Shown here in pieces: positions 44,782 to 57,508 of a DNA stretch of 64,000 bases. The stretch is from Spirometra erinaceieuropaei (taxonomy: Eukaryota > Platyhelminthes > Cestoda > Diphyllobothriidea > Diphyllobothriidae), in contig CACRXP010000089.1 of NCBI GenBank assembly GCA_902702965.1, positions 1,222,330 through 1,286,329 of the forward strand, in the 5' to 3' direction. The position numbers and the translations under genes are program-made. The first letter of the stretch is position 1; the number at the start of each line of letters is the position of its first letter. The notes below the pieces were generated by a model. The model saw only the letters and a program-made list of their open reading frames with translations. It was not told where the DNA came from and did no database searches.

Positions 44782-45559
44782 GTGAGATAAACACTGTTTG
44801 CTCCTTGATGTGGTTACATGACCGAGAACGGTCAACTGGTGTAAGCGCCGTGGACGGGGTACATATATATAATGTTTACAGTGCTGTGCTCTCAAACTAT
44901 CAGCACACGTCTTACGGGTCCTAAGTAAAAAACGACAATAAGAAAACCCAATAGGTGAATAAAGTTAATATTTAGGATGTCCAACAATCTGATCATAAAA
45001 CATGCAAGCGATGCGTGGATTGACACGCAGCGGTGTCTGTCAGGATAAAATAGCCAGGATATTCAAGAGAAGGAGACGAGGATGCTGAAGGTCAGTTAGT
45101 CTGATACCTCGGCGCATATATTTCATACATAATCTACGGTGTAAGGACAGCACAATGTGTTAAAGATCAGACCATAATACTGATTTTCGAATCAAACCCC
45201 GAAATCATTGATCAATTCTCAAAATGAAGGATGTTACTTGGTGATCAAGAATGCTCATGCAGTCACACTCCCTGGTTTAGTGATCCTTCCTTCAAATAAA
45301 CGCAACTATCCTCTCTTCCTTAATATCAACAGTTTCACATTTATCCCCAATGGTCCCAGTTCGTTGAAGACTCAATTACCATTTTACATTGTGAGCAAAC
45401 CTCTCTTTTATAATGAATCTGTCACTAATGTATGGCAAAGGAGGCAAGGGTAGGGGGAAGAACCCCACTTAACTGTCAGTGGACTGTGGATCGTGTCATA
45501 CGGGAATGATGGTAGTGGCGGTTTTAGGGGTGGGGCAGCAGGTGGATGGCAAGCTAACG
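44782..45559 (+). other. Prominin-like intron A-B, left part
   Basis: AT-rich intron sequence after the donor gtgagataa. No gene or repeat recognised in this stretch. Confidence 0.5.
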
Positions 45560-45925
45560 AAAGGTAAGAAAACACAGAAATTGTTCGAATTTCGGTAAGG
45601 ATCGGGTGAAGGCCCTCAGCAGGTGGCAACTGTGCTTGAACGGGCTGAATGTGCAGACTGAACATAGGGGGTGGACGGCTTCGGTCGGCCCTGAGTTGAC
45701 GGAGAAACTGTGCGCTTCCGGAGAGAGGCTATAGCAGCGACCAGCTTGGTAAACCCGACCTGCAACTGCGAAGGATGCTGAAATTGATGGCTTGGAAAAA
45801 CCGTGCATCTCCATAAGCTGTTCGGCCATCTGAGTAAGTTGCATGGCCGAAACAACGCCAAAAGCGGGTCTCTGAAGATGCTGCACTTCCGGTGGAAAAT
45901 TGCGCATGTCAATGCCTGACATTAA
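45560..45925 (-). pseudogene. Gypsy gag fragment
   Basis: Two overlapping minus-strand frames read FGVVSAMQLTQMAEQLMEMH with SISASFAVAG, and then TKLVAAIASLRKRTVS and STQGRPKPSTP. This is the pattern at the end of flatworm Gypsy capsids (LA.MAD.IME...P.IS...L...IA.L). A frameshift separates the two parts. No LTR was identified. It lies antisense in the prominin-like intron. Confidence 0.55.
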
Positions 45926-46329
45926 TGTGGATCAGGAAGATGGAAGACTGCTGTTCAAAAAGAGCCACCAATTGTAGAAAGTGGTGTGGTCGACCAGACA
46001 AAGATTCCCAAATCAGAAGTCAGGTAAAACGGGCTGGATTGGACAACCTCTACTGCTGAGGAAATGTGTACACAAAGGCTCTGCAAGCACTCGCCGCGAG
46101 CGCGTCCTCCAGGCAAGTTGTGTTGTCTGTGTCCCCCGTTGAGGTGCATAGACCCCAGCGCATGTGAGCCTTTCGTTCTGCCTCACTATCGCCAGCCAAT
46201 CAGACAAGGGACAGCGTAGATTAACCTCGAGCGCATGCGAGGCTAGTGACAAGCCTCGTGCGTCCCAGCAGCAACTCGACAGGGAGTGTGAGGCGAACAG
46301 GAGGGCAGCGTGACAAGCAGCGGAAAATT

Positions 46330-48060
46330 AGGAGGCGCGGATTGCTAGACATCCATTTATTAAGTAGAATGGCGCGACTATTCCAGACGGAGTGCTTTAG
46401 TCTGAGGGAGACCTGGCTGGTTCTGGAGATTAGATTTACCATTTCATCGTCGATCTTCCTGTTTCTCTACATTGTACTTCCAAGGTATGCGACTTTCACC
46501 ATGATTGTGAGGTGAATTCATTGATATTGAAGCGATTTTCGGTACGTGCAGAATTTGGCGCCGGTCGGTGCATGACGATTGCCTCCTCCGTGCCGATAGT
46601 TGGTCTGAAGTTTGGGCTGTCAGATACGAAGGGGTCTACACTGCGTTGCATGCCCTCTTCCGTTGGGGTGTCTTGAACACAATCATCCGCGAATAATAGG
46701 TCGTGGGCGCTGGTCTTGGATGCTCTCGAAGATGTTTGCATGTGACAGATGTTAAGCATTTTTGTCGGTTGTGCAGTTGATGTCGATCCCGACAGTTCCT
46801 CACGGTATGATTCCATAAGTGAAGGGAAGAACAGGAGACTGGAAAGGATGAATGCGAGTACAAGTCCCTGCTTCACCCCATTGGTCAGGGCGAATTCCTC
46901 CAAAAGCCGCCCATTGTACGTAACGCGAGCCATCATAATGTTACATAATTGCCGTGCTGTTTGAGTGAATCGATCAGGATACCCGAATTTCACTTGATCC
47001 TCCAGAGTCCATCACGATTCACTACGCTGAAAGGCCTCCGGCAGATTTGTGGGTGTGGTGTAGAGCTTGACTCTCACTCATTGGCACTTTTCCTGCAGTT
47101 GGCGGGCCGCAAAGATCATGCTTGTGGTTTGGCAGCGTTTTTGGTATTCATGTTGCATTTCTGGAAGAATTCCCTGACTCAAGTGTGTGTAGATGCGATT
47201 GAATATGACGCGGGCAGGGATTTTTCCGACGACAATGAGAAGGGAGATGGCTCGGTGATTATTACAACGTTGACGGTTCCACGTGTGTTTATAAAAGTGC
47301 ACAATGGTAATATCCTTGAAAGCTTGGGGATGTGTCCTTGCTACTACATCTCCTGAAGTAGCGAGGTGAGATTTTTCGTGACCCGTGGACTGCCGTATTT
47401 GTAGACTTCGGCAGGAAATGCGTCTGCTGCTGGTGCCTTCCAACTGGACAGGTGTTGTACTGCTCTGGCTATCTGAAGGAGGGAAGGCGGGCGATGGAGG
47501 TCGCCGCTGGTGTGCACTTAGTGAAGTCGGTTGATGACCTCTTCGGAGATTGCCGACGGATGGTTGAGGACACCCTGGATGTATGCAGCCGGACGTTCCA
47601 GGATGTGTGACTTCTTCGTCAGGAGAGTTGCTCTTCCCTGGCTTAGCGATTGCGCAGAACCTTTAACGTTTTGGACCGCGGACTGCTTTGATAGCCGCGA
47701 ACAACTTTGTCTCATCACAGTCGGCATATCTCTCATATCCCAGTCGGCATATCATATCACAATCGGCATACCCCTGAGTTGTGCGAGTCAGCTACTCATT
47801 TTGCATCTACCTGAGCCTCTGCTGTCCTATATCTTGGCATCAAAAGTATGCAGCTTTATTGGCACTGCTGTTTTTCTTGCGTAATCGTGCGAAGCCTGTG
47901 TTTCCCGAAGAGCCGAGCATGAATTTCCCCGTCATTGTCACGAAGTCAACCCCGGCGGTAATAGCGTACACTGTGCAGGGTTTGCATCGCGGTGGCCTGG
48001 ATGGTATCCCGTAGCTCTATAAACTGGGTCTTGGCATTGGTATGCGCCTCGTAAGTTTGC
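46330..48060 (-). mobile_element. Diverged LINE family A copy (A')
   Basis: From right to left: the endonuclease-RT linker with IELRDTIQATA and DDND-like text (47,800-48,030), KSHILERPAAYIQGVLNHPS (47,518-47,736), TIVHFYKHTWNRQRCNNHRA and TTSMIFAARQLQEKCQ (47,078-47,443), KFGYPDRFTQTARQLCNIMM with GVKQGLVLAFIL and [10 protein letters not shown] (46,496-46,993), then VNLISRTSQVSLRLKHSVW (46,330-46,442). This is the same protein as family A but clearly more diverged. The FADD box is intact. It lies antisense in the prominin-like intron A-B. Confidence 0.8.
47716..47775 (+). repeat. Three-copy tandem repeat of about 21 bp
   Basis: Units share CAGTCGGCATATC: ATCACAGTCGGCATATCTCT, CATATCCCAGTCGGCATATC and ATCACAATCGGCATACCCCT. 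It sits inside the diverged LINE copy and probably arose there. Confidence 0.65.
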
Positions 48061-49427
48061 ATTTTTTTCCAATTTGGACTTTGGGCAGCTGCTAGAATTC
48101 AACTGGAATTCAGCCGTGCCAATTAATACAGTATTTAACTGGCCGGCTGTTGACTGACTTGCAGTCTTTTGTGAGGTTGCAGTAAAAGCCCTACCACAAC
48201 TTTCAACTTACCGGTCAGAGCTATTGCCGGGTAGAAGTTTTAGCATGGCTGATGAACATAACTTATCGAAAGCATGATCTGAAATTGGATAATAAGAGTG
48301 AAAAGCGACAAAGACATTGGGAGTTCTTATCCGTTTCTCCCAGTTTTCATGAACAAGGGGCGACTACATATGTTTTTGGTAGGCGTGTTTGATTTGTGAC
48401 GCGGCCAACAATGAGAGGTCAAATTGACTGGCTGATCTATCTATCCTTTGAAAGATTGATTGTTAAATACTTGCCGAAGCAACGTAGAATTGCTGGGGGG
48501 ACATTATATCAGTTTGTTCTGGTAGTTGTCCTCTAAAGGTCTTCGGTTATAATCTATCAGTTCCGCATACCTACAATTCCACGTGGCCATCGATCAACAG
48601 GAAAGATAAAGTTGAGAGCTATGATCTATTCGCTTTTGCCGGTATGAGTGATTAGCAATATTTGGTAATTTTCGATCTTTCCATAAGATATATCACATAC
48701 TGAACGTGTGTCATTAGCCTTCCTTTATCCAAAGCTGACAAGGTTTACCCGCCTGTGAGAAAGTGACAGCCCAAAACTTTTTCACAGGCTTCAGTTACCC
48801 TTGTCATTTTAGATGTACGAACACATTTCATAATTTTCGGAATGTCCCTTTTTCATATTCCCCGTCCCAAGAATAACGCATATCTGATAATATGTACGCC
48901 GTTAAATCTCTGATCTCGGAAGATATAACTGTCAGCTTTTGATATAATTAGGTCTGCTTTACAATCTCAAGGGATGGATCACATAAGCTCAACCTGAGGG
49001 TCAGGAAGAAGGAATATAGTTAATGCGCATAGTCGGTGACTAGACTGTGCAGCACAAACTAAGGAAGGAAGTTGGTGATTAGAATTCGTATATACAGCAA
49101 ATATATATATATATAATGTCTTGTCGTAGAAAGTATTCCGCACGATAAGGTGCGAAAACGGACATATCTCGAGGTATTTTGGTTTGCAGTAAGAAGAGTT
49201 TTGATCTCTTCGAGCAAGGGAAAAAGTTAAGTTGCAGGCCTACCAGTAAACCTACTTTATGAAGATTTTTACTAGGCCATCTTTACAGAAGAAGTAGTAA
49301 GCAAAACGTATTTCAACAAATTTGATGGAAATTTGACTGAATCATGGATGATTTGCAGAACACTAATAAATTTTTTAAGTGCATGTTTTCTCACTATGCC
49401 ATTGTTGTCTTTTTGCATGATGCTCAG
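48061..49427 (+). other. Prominin-like intron A-B, right part
   Basis: AT-rich intron sequence with a short (AT)n run at 49,100-49,118. No coding signal. Confidence 0.5.
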
Positions 49428-49883
49428 TCCCCCCTTCTGAACCGGGTATATTTTACCCCTAACCAGGCGGACTGTGACAGTGTCAGTTTCTACGGCGGTT
49501 CGCGGTCCTCCCTGTTGGATCGGCTTAAGAGCGGGGCTCTTGTGAATCTGCCTCGATCTCCAGGGGTCCACAGAAGTATACGAATATGTCATTTCCTGCT
49601 GACTGTCCTCTCTGGTGTGTTTCTCTTCGGACTTTTGCTGAGCACTTGTATCTACCTATACGGTGGCGCATTACCTGCAGGCACCCTCACTTCCCCAAGT
49701 CCTGTCGGAAATCTTTCGACCTCAGCAACGTGGTCTAGTGCAGAGACGTCAACAAAGCAAATCTCAGTAACCAACGCAGTACAGTACGCTAAAGACAAAA
49801 TTGTTACTTTTCTGAGGGTTGGAACAAGTACTGGTGCGACCCTCACGGAGCAGCTTATAACTCAGGTCACTGGGAGTCTGAAT
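49428..49883 (+). CDS. Prominin-like membrane protein, exon B
   Basis: 152 codons if the acceptor is tgatgctcag at 49,427. A second acceptor, cccctaaccag at 49,466, is also in phase and would give 139 codons. The donor is gtaagg. The exon supplies a cytosolic loop (about residues 1-54) ending HRSIRIC, TM2 (about 55-78, HFLLTVLSGVFLFGLLLSTC) and the start of a Ser/Thr-rich extracellular loop with an NLS sequon at residue 95 and VTNAVQYAKDKIV. The phase joins exon A and exon C exactly. The TM1-TM2 loop is longer than in vertebrate prominins, which have about 20 residues there. Confidence 0.72.
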
Positions 49884-52399
49884 GTAAGGTCATCTCTTTA
49901 AAATGATCCCTTTAAGTGTTTTTTTCTAGTCGGGAGTTCATTTGCTTGAATATTCACAACTCGCACCACATATCATAATGGGCTGGATTTGTCGTTTAGC
50001 ATACAAAAATAGGCGCTGTAAATCAAAGTATATCTTCTAGAATATGTTATGAAATAAAACAGTCATACTAAACTGAGCTTCAAATAACGGTTCACACACA
50101 ATATACTCCGAATTTACTTCTTACCCGCTTGCATTTTGGTAGTCAGCTAAGAATTTTTACATATCACCCGTATAACCTATGATCAGGATGAAGGCGCTGC
50201 ATAAGTAAAGTGTATTTTAGGTTAAATTTACCGCAGCTGAGGAGATTTAATCACATTTCTCAAAAGGGTGGTAAAAGCTTCACCTGTCGAGTGGGGTCGC
50301 AAGGAAATAACACAGCATGAAGTTATCAGAAAGAGGATATGTTCCCGCTTTTAAAAACAATGGAAATCGACGGAAAATATCGCCAAATTTTACTATGTTT
50401 TTTCCCAGCCCGACTAACAACGACCAACAGAAGATTATAAAACGAAATCAGACCTCCTATCCAGCGTTAGTTTAACCGTAATCACGGTCCCAGTTAATCA
50501 CATCAGTAACATTTAAAGGTATAAAAACATCCTCGGCCACTTTCACGAATTTCAGGCCTACTGCAAATTTTATACGGCTAGAATCGAATGACGCAAACGA
50601 TGCGCAAAACAATTCCAGGCGAGTTAGTAAAACAGTGGATCCCGAGTACACATAACCTCCTGCATGGTTAGTTCTGACCAAATCTAACTAGGACCTATCT
50701 TGCTCCTGATATTCTGATTTATTTTCAGTGATGTGGATTCGATTAAGACGCATAATTCCTTCTTAGTTGTTTGCCATCGATATCAGATAACTGGGCCACT
50801 AGGCAAAATTTGTCAATGTTCGTGAATGAAGCAATTTTGCAGGGACCACCTGAACTGCTTACTTTAGAATACGAATCGCATGCCGAGCGGACTTGCGGGA
50901 GATTGAAGTTAGATGCTGACGCGGTCTCCCCACTCATTTCTGAAAATTGTTTGCCTTGTGTCCACCGGTAACCGACACTCAATAATTTAGTCCGACAACA
51001 CGACGAAGCGTATTCGATCATTTCTACTAAGAGCTCAGGGTCAGGACCACTAGGGGCTGCCTTGCGTAGGTGAGTAACTGAAAATCGATTGGGATCGGTG
51101 ACAAGGGGATGGCGGACTGGAGTGGAAACGCCGTCTTGCCGGAATTTGCCAGTCCGGCGCGCACCTCTAGCTGAATGAACTTGCATCTAAACGAGAGCGA
51201 CTGCATTAAGTCCTACAATATGGCCAGATCTGTGAGAGCCGTGTCTATATGATGTCGGCAATCTCGATAGTGGTGGAAAACTCGTATCCGATTGGTTACA
51301 GTTCAGATTGCTGGTCACATTAGTGATTGTGAATGTCTCCAATGCCTAGTTTTTCCAGTCCGTCATCGCTTCTGACCTCATCAGTCACCCTGTCATTATT
51401 TTGTCCCATCTCCGGTTTTTTAATAAATTGTTATCTTCTTCATATGCCGAAGATGCTAATAAAACATCAAGCAAGGAAGAACGCCCAGCTGTCAGATGGG
51501 GTTTTTCGATGAATACAAACTAGCGAGTAATGTGTAACCATGTCAACACATCGTAGATCGAACCACTTATCCCATAACCATCCTACAATAAGCAATATTA
51601 TCCGTACGCTGAAGTGTCACTTCACTGATCTCGTTGCAAGAAGAAACATGAAACTTCGCTTTTTATTGTGGTCCAATCTAGAGACACATTTACGCACAGC
51701 CGAATACGCATGTCCCTTCCTATAATCGCATCGTAGTGTTATGGTCTTGCCTCACGTCCAAAAACCCCCACTGACCGAACCCCAAACCAGTACCCAGTAG
51801 CAGGGGCTGGAGAAAGTAGGCTGAGACATTCGGCTGTGTTAATAATCGCGAAGAGGAACATACGGGAATGCGACTGAAATTCCACCAATCAGATAGTGAC
51901 CATTGCGTAGGCTGGACTTCTGGCTCATCTGACTGGTTGGGCTGACCTCCAATCCTGTCGGGGGGCTGGCGCAACGTCATCACGCACAGGATGCGTAGGC
52001 ATATCGTTGGAGATTTGAGGTGAATGGTACGATTTGACCCTTGGTCTCAATTACAATGGTACCGTTTGCGTCCGTTTTCGGTCCGACCATCTATGTAATT
52101 GAAGAGATCGTCTAGGCGCTGGAACTGTGGCTATCTGCCTCGTGTTTGCCAAATCGAATGTGTCTATTGTAGTTCCAATGATAGATTGGTGCCTCGATTT
52201 GCTACACCAGTGCATTCTGTCTCAGCTGATTGGCGCAGCGCACCCAAGTGTCTGATCTGACCAGAATCTCCTAGATGATGTCACTATATTTTCGTGAACA
52301 TGTCCAAGCGTTAACTTTTTATGATTACCCTGTAGTCCTCTGCTAATATCTTCACACCCGTATGGAACGAACGTTGCTTTACTCCGTGATGTCGTCTAA
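49884..52399 (+). other. Prominin-like intron B-C, left part
   Basis: No gene recognised. A 147-residue minus-strand reading (50,743-51,186) has no family resemblance; it is listed here in case a search identifies it. The stretch 51,720-52,300 may be the flank or LTR of the Gypsy fragment to its right, but no duplicate was found. Confidence 0.4.
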
Positions 52400-53050
52400 C
52401 TTGCCTTTCCATCGACATCAGGTGGGATTTTTCACGACCAACATTCCGTTGTCCTCCCGCAGACGGTGTCGGACGAAATACGTCGAGTGGTATGCGTCAG
52501 AGTCAGAGTCTGCAGGAGGGACGCCGTTGGGAGGATTAGGATTTGCGATTGCCCGATAATTCAACGGAAGTACTTCAAAAAATTCTTCCGTAGCCTCTCT
52601 AATTTTGACTTCTTGAGAGCCCACTTGAACCCATCGACGAATCGCTCAATCAGTCCGTTGGACTGTGGGTGATATGGTGGCGAACGTATGTGATAAGTGT
52701 CTGACTGGTTGCAGAGTCGGGCGAGGTAGGCTGGCGTGGACCGTCCTCCATTATCGATTGGGAAGGTCTGGGGACAGTCGAGTCTGCTGAAGAGTTGCCG
52801 AAGAGTGTTTATTGTGGTTCCGGCTAACGTGCGTTCCAAGAGGAGGACTTCTGGCCATTTGTTGTATTCGTCGACGGCGATAAGGAAGTTCTGGCTTTTG
52901 ATTGGTTCCGTGTAATTGATGTGGAACCTGGCTCAGCGGGCTTGTGGGACAGGACAGGCTCTGAGTATGTTCTTCGTTGACATCTTTGACGCGAGGATAC
53001 ACTTGGTGCATGAGCGAGCCAGCTATTCCAATTATTGTTCCATTTGAGGA
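52400..53050 (-). pseudogene. Gypsy integrase fragment (Gypsy-3)
   Basis: The minus strand reads SCTKCILASKMSTKNILRAC near 52,970-53,040 (end of the zinc region), then HINYTEPIKSQNFLIAVDEY and NKWPEVLLLERT (first catalytic Asp region), FPIDNGGRSTPAYLARLC (second Asp), and SPPYHPQSNGLIERFVDGFK (catalytic Glu in the ER segment). The DDE triad is retained. A stop follows VPQAR near 52,935 and the frame changes near 52,560. No RT or LTR partner was identified. Antisense to the host gene. Confidence 0.85.
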
Positions 53051-54612
53051 CAGTAAAATTATTTGATGAAAAAATATGGGTTCCGGTGAGCTCATCTTTT
53101 TTATTCGAATCCTGAAGCTGGATCTCTCAACTTTGCCAATCTGAACAGTAAAAATCATTGCGAATGAGTCCTCATGCTGTTGAGTTCCAGATGTCCAGTG
53201 TAAAAATACCTCAAGGAGAACTGTCTGCAGTCGTTGACGGTTGTCAGAGAATGCTGTCGTTAGTGAAACCCCTGCCGTTATCTAGAAAGTATTGCGGGTT
53301 ATTTAATGTGATGGTACTTTATGACTTGTCTTGACAGTGGGTCCCGTTGCTTTGCGTTTCGAACTTCCTCGAACGTGCCAAGGATTTCAGGGCTGGAATT
53401 CACAAACGAACTGTGAACCTCCGACTCAGTCGAGACTCGCATGATGACTGTACTCAGCTTCATTATTCCGTGAGTTGATTAGTCGTCGGAATGCATCTGG
53501 CTGGCTTAAGGACGTGAGAAAAAGCCTTTTCATCTCATCGGGAAAGGAGTACGATCATATGGTGCCAAATCGATGGTTGGAAGCGTGGCCCTACCACGAC
53601 GGTCTTCAGGTCTGAGTCGAAGTGCGTGGGCAGCAGATCAAAGCTCTGTAGTGACCCTACTCCGAGCGCCTGTCTCAACACTGGGCCTTGTGCAGGTGTC
53701 TGCACGTACACACCAGGTCTCTCTGGCATTCGCCGACCAATCAGATTCAAGGTCAGGCCAGACGTGGCCTGCTTTAAGACTCTTTGACGCATTCCCTGAT
53801 GTACGCCGGGGACGCCACTCTCCCGGAGCCGGACGTGCCCACGTCTGGCTGCCAACTTCTTCCCCTGTTGTTCTGTAGAGAATATATCATCCTCCCCACT
53901 GGCATCAACCGTATCTTTCCATTCGGGACGGGGCCTGAAGGTCGTTATAGCCAGGGTCTCAATCATGGCCTAAGCTTCTGCAATAGCTCACCATTGTTTT
54001 CACGTCCTCAAGGCCCTGTTGACTTTCTCATGATCAGTTCCATTTGGCATCTTTCTCGACTACCTCATTCATCGGATGACGAATGCGGTACATTTCTAGA
54101 AGAGACTAACTGTAGTGACTAATGATGTCCAAGGAAGACCGTAAGGAAGTTATGTCCTTTAGTGGGGACTTTTGCATAATAAAGTCAAGGTTAGCTGAGT
54201 CCGGACGACGAACGTCTTGGTGGATTACGAACCCGAGGCAGTCCACAGAAGGCATAAAAATTGCACTTGCCTAGACGCAGGTGGAAGCTGTTCTTGAATC
54301 CGGCTGAATGCGGTCTCCGGGCGTTCTAAAAATTTATCCGGATTCGCACCGGTGGCGATGAGGGCACCCGGATAGGCAGCGGCTCTTACGGTTTCCGTCA
54401 GCATGATGTCTGTGTCTTACTGACGCAAGCGGTCTCGACACTAAATGGCAGGTAGGTAAATTGGAACAAAATAACACAGGTTTTAATTGTTATAAACTTC
54501 CAAAAATCTTTAGCTACCTTGATTTGGAAATATTCTTCAAGTAGATCCAGTTTGACGAAACAATTCTCACTGTTGAGCTTTTAAAAAGGCCTGCAGGCAC
54601 TGGTAGGATATA
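53051..54612 (+). other. Intron sequence, possibly degraded Gypsy-3 pol
   Basis: A 143-residue minus-strand reading (53,535-53,966) includes PEWKDTVDASGED, which faintly recalls an RNase H start (D-ASG), but the rest does not align with anything I recognise. GC-rich at 53,560-53,880. No confident gene. Confidence 0.35.
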
Positions 54613-54808
54613 CTGATGCGTGACAAGCGAACGGTCAAGGTCATGTACCCCTGTTCACACCTTTGTGCTAATTGGCCACCCATCAGCCTATGACATTCCA
54701 CCATGCCATATACCCGGCCGGTTCCACAAGCTCCCCCCCACTTGTGCTGTCTCTCGTACTCAGTACACGTCCTATTTCCAACTAACCTTCTGTTTTTCAT
54801 TCATAACA
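54613..54808 (+). repeat. 5' LTR of Gypsy-1
   Basis: Matches the right LTR through GCGTGACAAGCGAACGGTCA, TTTGTGCTAATTGGCCACCC, AGCCTATGACATTCCACC and CTATTTCCAACTAACCTTCT, ending TAACA. The first 30-40 bases are too diverged to fix the left edge. Confidence 0.82.
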
Positions 54809-54826
54809 TTGGCGACGCAGCCTAAC
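54809..54826 (+). other. Probable primer-binding site of Gypsy-1
   Basis: TTGGCGACGCAGCC begins immediately after the LTR end. TGGCGAC is a common start of the tRNA-complementary site in Gypsy elements. The tRNA was not identified. Confidence 0.5.
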
Positions 54827-54897
54827 GACCATGTCTTCATTGCTGCCTGCACCGTTACCTTTCTGGCCAAAGAACACCCAGAAACCCCCAAAGACTC

Positions 54898-55720
54898 GTG
54901 GAGTGGAGGAAGACCTTTGAGGATTACAATGACCCACTTTTGATTTTGTCACCCACGATTGTGCTAGACGTCTCATCGAGGTGGAAACTCCTCCGGACGA
55001 AGCTCGGAGAGTTGGACAACGATATTTCGATGCTTTCAATTTACAAGAGGCTACAAATCTCCAAACAGCCTTCTAAAAACTCGAGTCAATGTGGGGAGGA
55101 AAAGGCAACGTCTTCCTCGGTCGCTATCGGTTTTATTAAATGCGTCAAGAATCCAATCAATGTGTCAATGATTTTATTACGAATCTCACTCTGGCCATCC
55201 AGGACTGCAGGTATAAAGAGATCAAGGCATACAACTTCGAGCACACAATGCTCGTTCAGCAGTTGATCGTTGGTGTGCGCGAGGAGAAAGCTCAGGAAAA
55301 TCTCTTATCGGAGAAGAGAGATTTGTTATGGGAGAAAGCCTGTGATATCGCCAGTCATAAGGAGCGCGTACGTTAAAACCTTCAACAGTTGAATCAGTCA
55401 ACCGATGGAGTGATATCATCCTTGGAACCCGAAGTGTCTGCCTTCCTGGTCAACACTGTTGGGTCTTCACCTAAACGGCGACCATCAGCTCCCTCAAAAC
55501 AACTACCATCCTGCTACCGCTGTAGTCAGCATCATATCCGGTGGTCAGGCTGTAGACACCAGAAGACGGTATGCCAGTTTTGCAAGAAAATCGGCCACAT
55601 CGAACGAGTGTGTTTCTCCAAAAGACGAGCGAACACTAACACGAATGCGACCTATCCTAATCAAGCTGGGGATGGCGAGGAGATACTTCGAATGTGTTCG
55701 GCCAACGCGCCTCTCTAATC
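54898..55720 (+). pseudogene. Gypsy-1 gag with CCHC zinc knuckle
   Basis: Capsid-like helical text (LRTKLGELDNDISMLSIYKR, RQESNQCVNDFITNLTLAI, QQLIVGVREEKAQENLL) runs in shifting frames from 54,898 to 55,376. The reading at 55,389-55,718 then has a Cys-rich CYRCSQHH segment and a canonical knuckle CQFCKKIGHIERVC (C-x2-C-x4-H-x4-C). A stop at about 55,376 and a frameshift near 55,130 break it. Confidence 0.8.
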
Positions 55721-55729
55721 GCCCTACGC

Positions 55730-55930
55730 CATCACTCTTCTGGTTGGTCGTCATCCCGCGAAGTTTGAAATTGACACTGGCTCAGTTGTTACTCTCAGCA
55801 ATGAGGCCTCTCTTCAGAAATAACCCTCCCTCCTTCTGGCTAGCTCAACATTCCGTAGTGACACTGCAAAACGTAGTGGTCCAGGGGTCTCTACAGCAGA
55901 AGTCGAGCATGAGGGGTAACTTCATTACTT
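55730..55930 (+). pseudogene. Gypsy-1 aspartic protease
   Basis: In a frame different from the preceding gag reading, the plus strand gives HPAKFEIDTGSVVTLSNEAS, with the catalytic DTG. The open reading at 55,459-55,947 covers the same DNA in the wrong frame. Nonfunctional because the frame is not continuous with its neighbours. Confidence 0.7.
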
Positions 55931-57200
55931 GCCGGTTCATGTGGTGAGAGGAAGCCAGCAACCAAATCTCCCTGGACGGAATTGGTTTAGATGTGTGCCT
56001 TCTTTGCTATCCTATGTACATCGGATTGCTGTAAATCCGCCTTTAGATTCCATTTTTGTAAATCATAAGGAACTATTTCGTGACGATTCTGCTACTTACT
56101 ACCGCGGTCCACCTGTTAAGTCCCAGTTCCAGTCAGATTTCCGGCCCCCGTTCTCCAAAGCTCGTACAGTCCCCTATGCAGTCGAACCGAAGGTCGAAGA
56201 AGGGTTGGATCGTCTACAGAAAGCGGACATTATCGAGCCCGTGCAATATTCGGAATGAGCAGCCAAAATAGTTCCTTTTCATAAATCCGATGGTTCTGTG
56301 CGTACCTGTGGCGACTTCAATCTGACAATCAACTCAGCAACTAAACTAACCCTTATCCTCTCCCGCGCATCGAGGATCTGTACGCATCCCTTTCAGGTGG
56401 TCATCAGTTTACAACTTTAGACCTGAAGCATGCTTACAGCTAAGTCTTCCTAGATACTGAATCCCGAGACGTCATCACCATCAATACACATCGGGGTTGT
56501 TTCGTAACAAAAGACTACCATGTGAAACAAGTTAGGCTCACGGTTTATTTCAAGGCCTTATGGATAATCTCGTGAAGGATATACCTCATGTTTGCGCATA
56601 TCTTGACGATATATTAGTCACCGGCCCATCTGAACATAATCACCTAGTGACTGCAAACATCGTGTTAGGACGTTAAGAAGACGCAGGTTTTAAACTCAGG
56701 AAGGATAAGTGTACTTTCCTTGCCGACTCGGTGGAATACCTGGGCTGCAGTGTGGATAAAACTGGCCTCCATCCACTCGAACATAAACTCAAAGCCTTGA
56801 AGACGGCGCGGCGCCCCAACAATATCAGTCCATTGCGTTAATTCCTGAGGTTGGTAACCCACTTTAGTCGCTTTATGAATCAATCGGCTACCATTCTAAA
56901 GCCTCTCTATCGACTACTTGAAAAGAATCGTTGCTGGAATTGGTCGGAGGCCGAACAACGTGCCTTTTAACAGGCAAAGGCGGCTCTTACCTCCTCACCT
57001 GTCCTAGTTCATTATGACCCCGAAAAGCCTATCATACTGAAATTCGATGCGTCTCCGTACGGCGAAGGTGCGGTTCTCATGCACCGAATGCCTTCTAGTG
57101 CGGAGATGCCGATTGCCTTTGCATCAAGAACCATGTCCCAGGCGGAAACCAACTATTTGCAACCAGATAAAAAGGTTTTTGCAATGATGTTTAGCCCGTT
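55929..57200 (+). pseudogene. Gypsy-1 reverse transcriptase and RNase H
   Basis: The RT start has PYAVEPKVEEGLDRLQKADI (56,170-56,230), then a stop, VPFHKSDGSVRTCGDF, FTTLDLKHAY (motif A), and AYLDDILVTGPSEHN near 56,600 with an intact YLDD. RNase H begins near 57,040 with FDASPYGEGAVLMHRM and IAFASRTMSQAETNYLQPDK. At least four stops or frame changes occur in the interval. The domain order is that of Gypsy Pol. Confidence 0.85.
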
Positions 57201-57508
57201 TACCTGTATCTTTTTGGCCGACCCTTTGAGATTCACACTGATCACAAACTCCTCCTAGGTTTGCTGGGAGAAAAACGAGGGATACAACCGATGTCATCAC
57301 TACGAATGTTACGATGGGCACTCACTCCGTCTGCTTACACATATGCAATGAACTACGTCACGGGTAGTGCAAACGTAATGGCATTAACGGGGCACCTGTT
57401 TTTGAGACCGTGAATCTTCTGCATAACCTAATCAACGCACCTTTAACCTGTCAACAAATTCGACAGCGGACATCGAGAGACCATCTTATATGTTGAGTAA
57501 TAAGAACC

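Noticed and set aside
50743..51186. 147-residue minus-strand reading in the prominin-like intron
   Set aside because: No stops but no motif or family resemblance, and no neighbouring exon signal. Kept only as a note in the intron entry.
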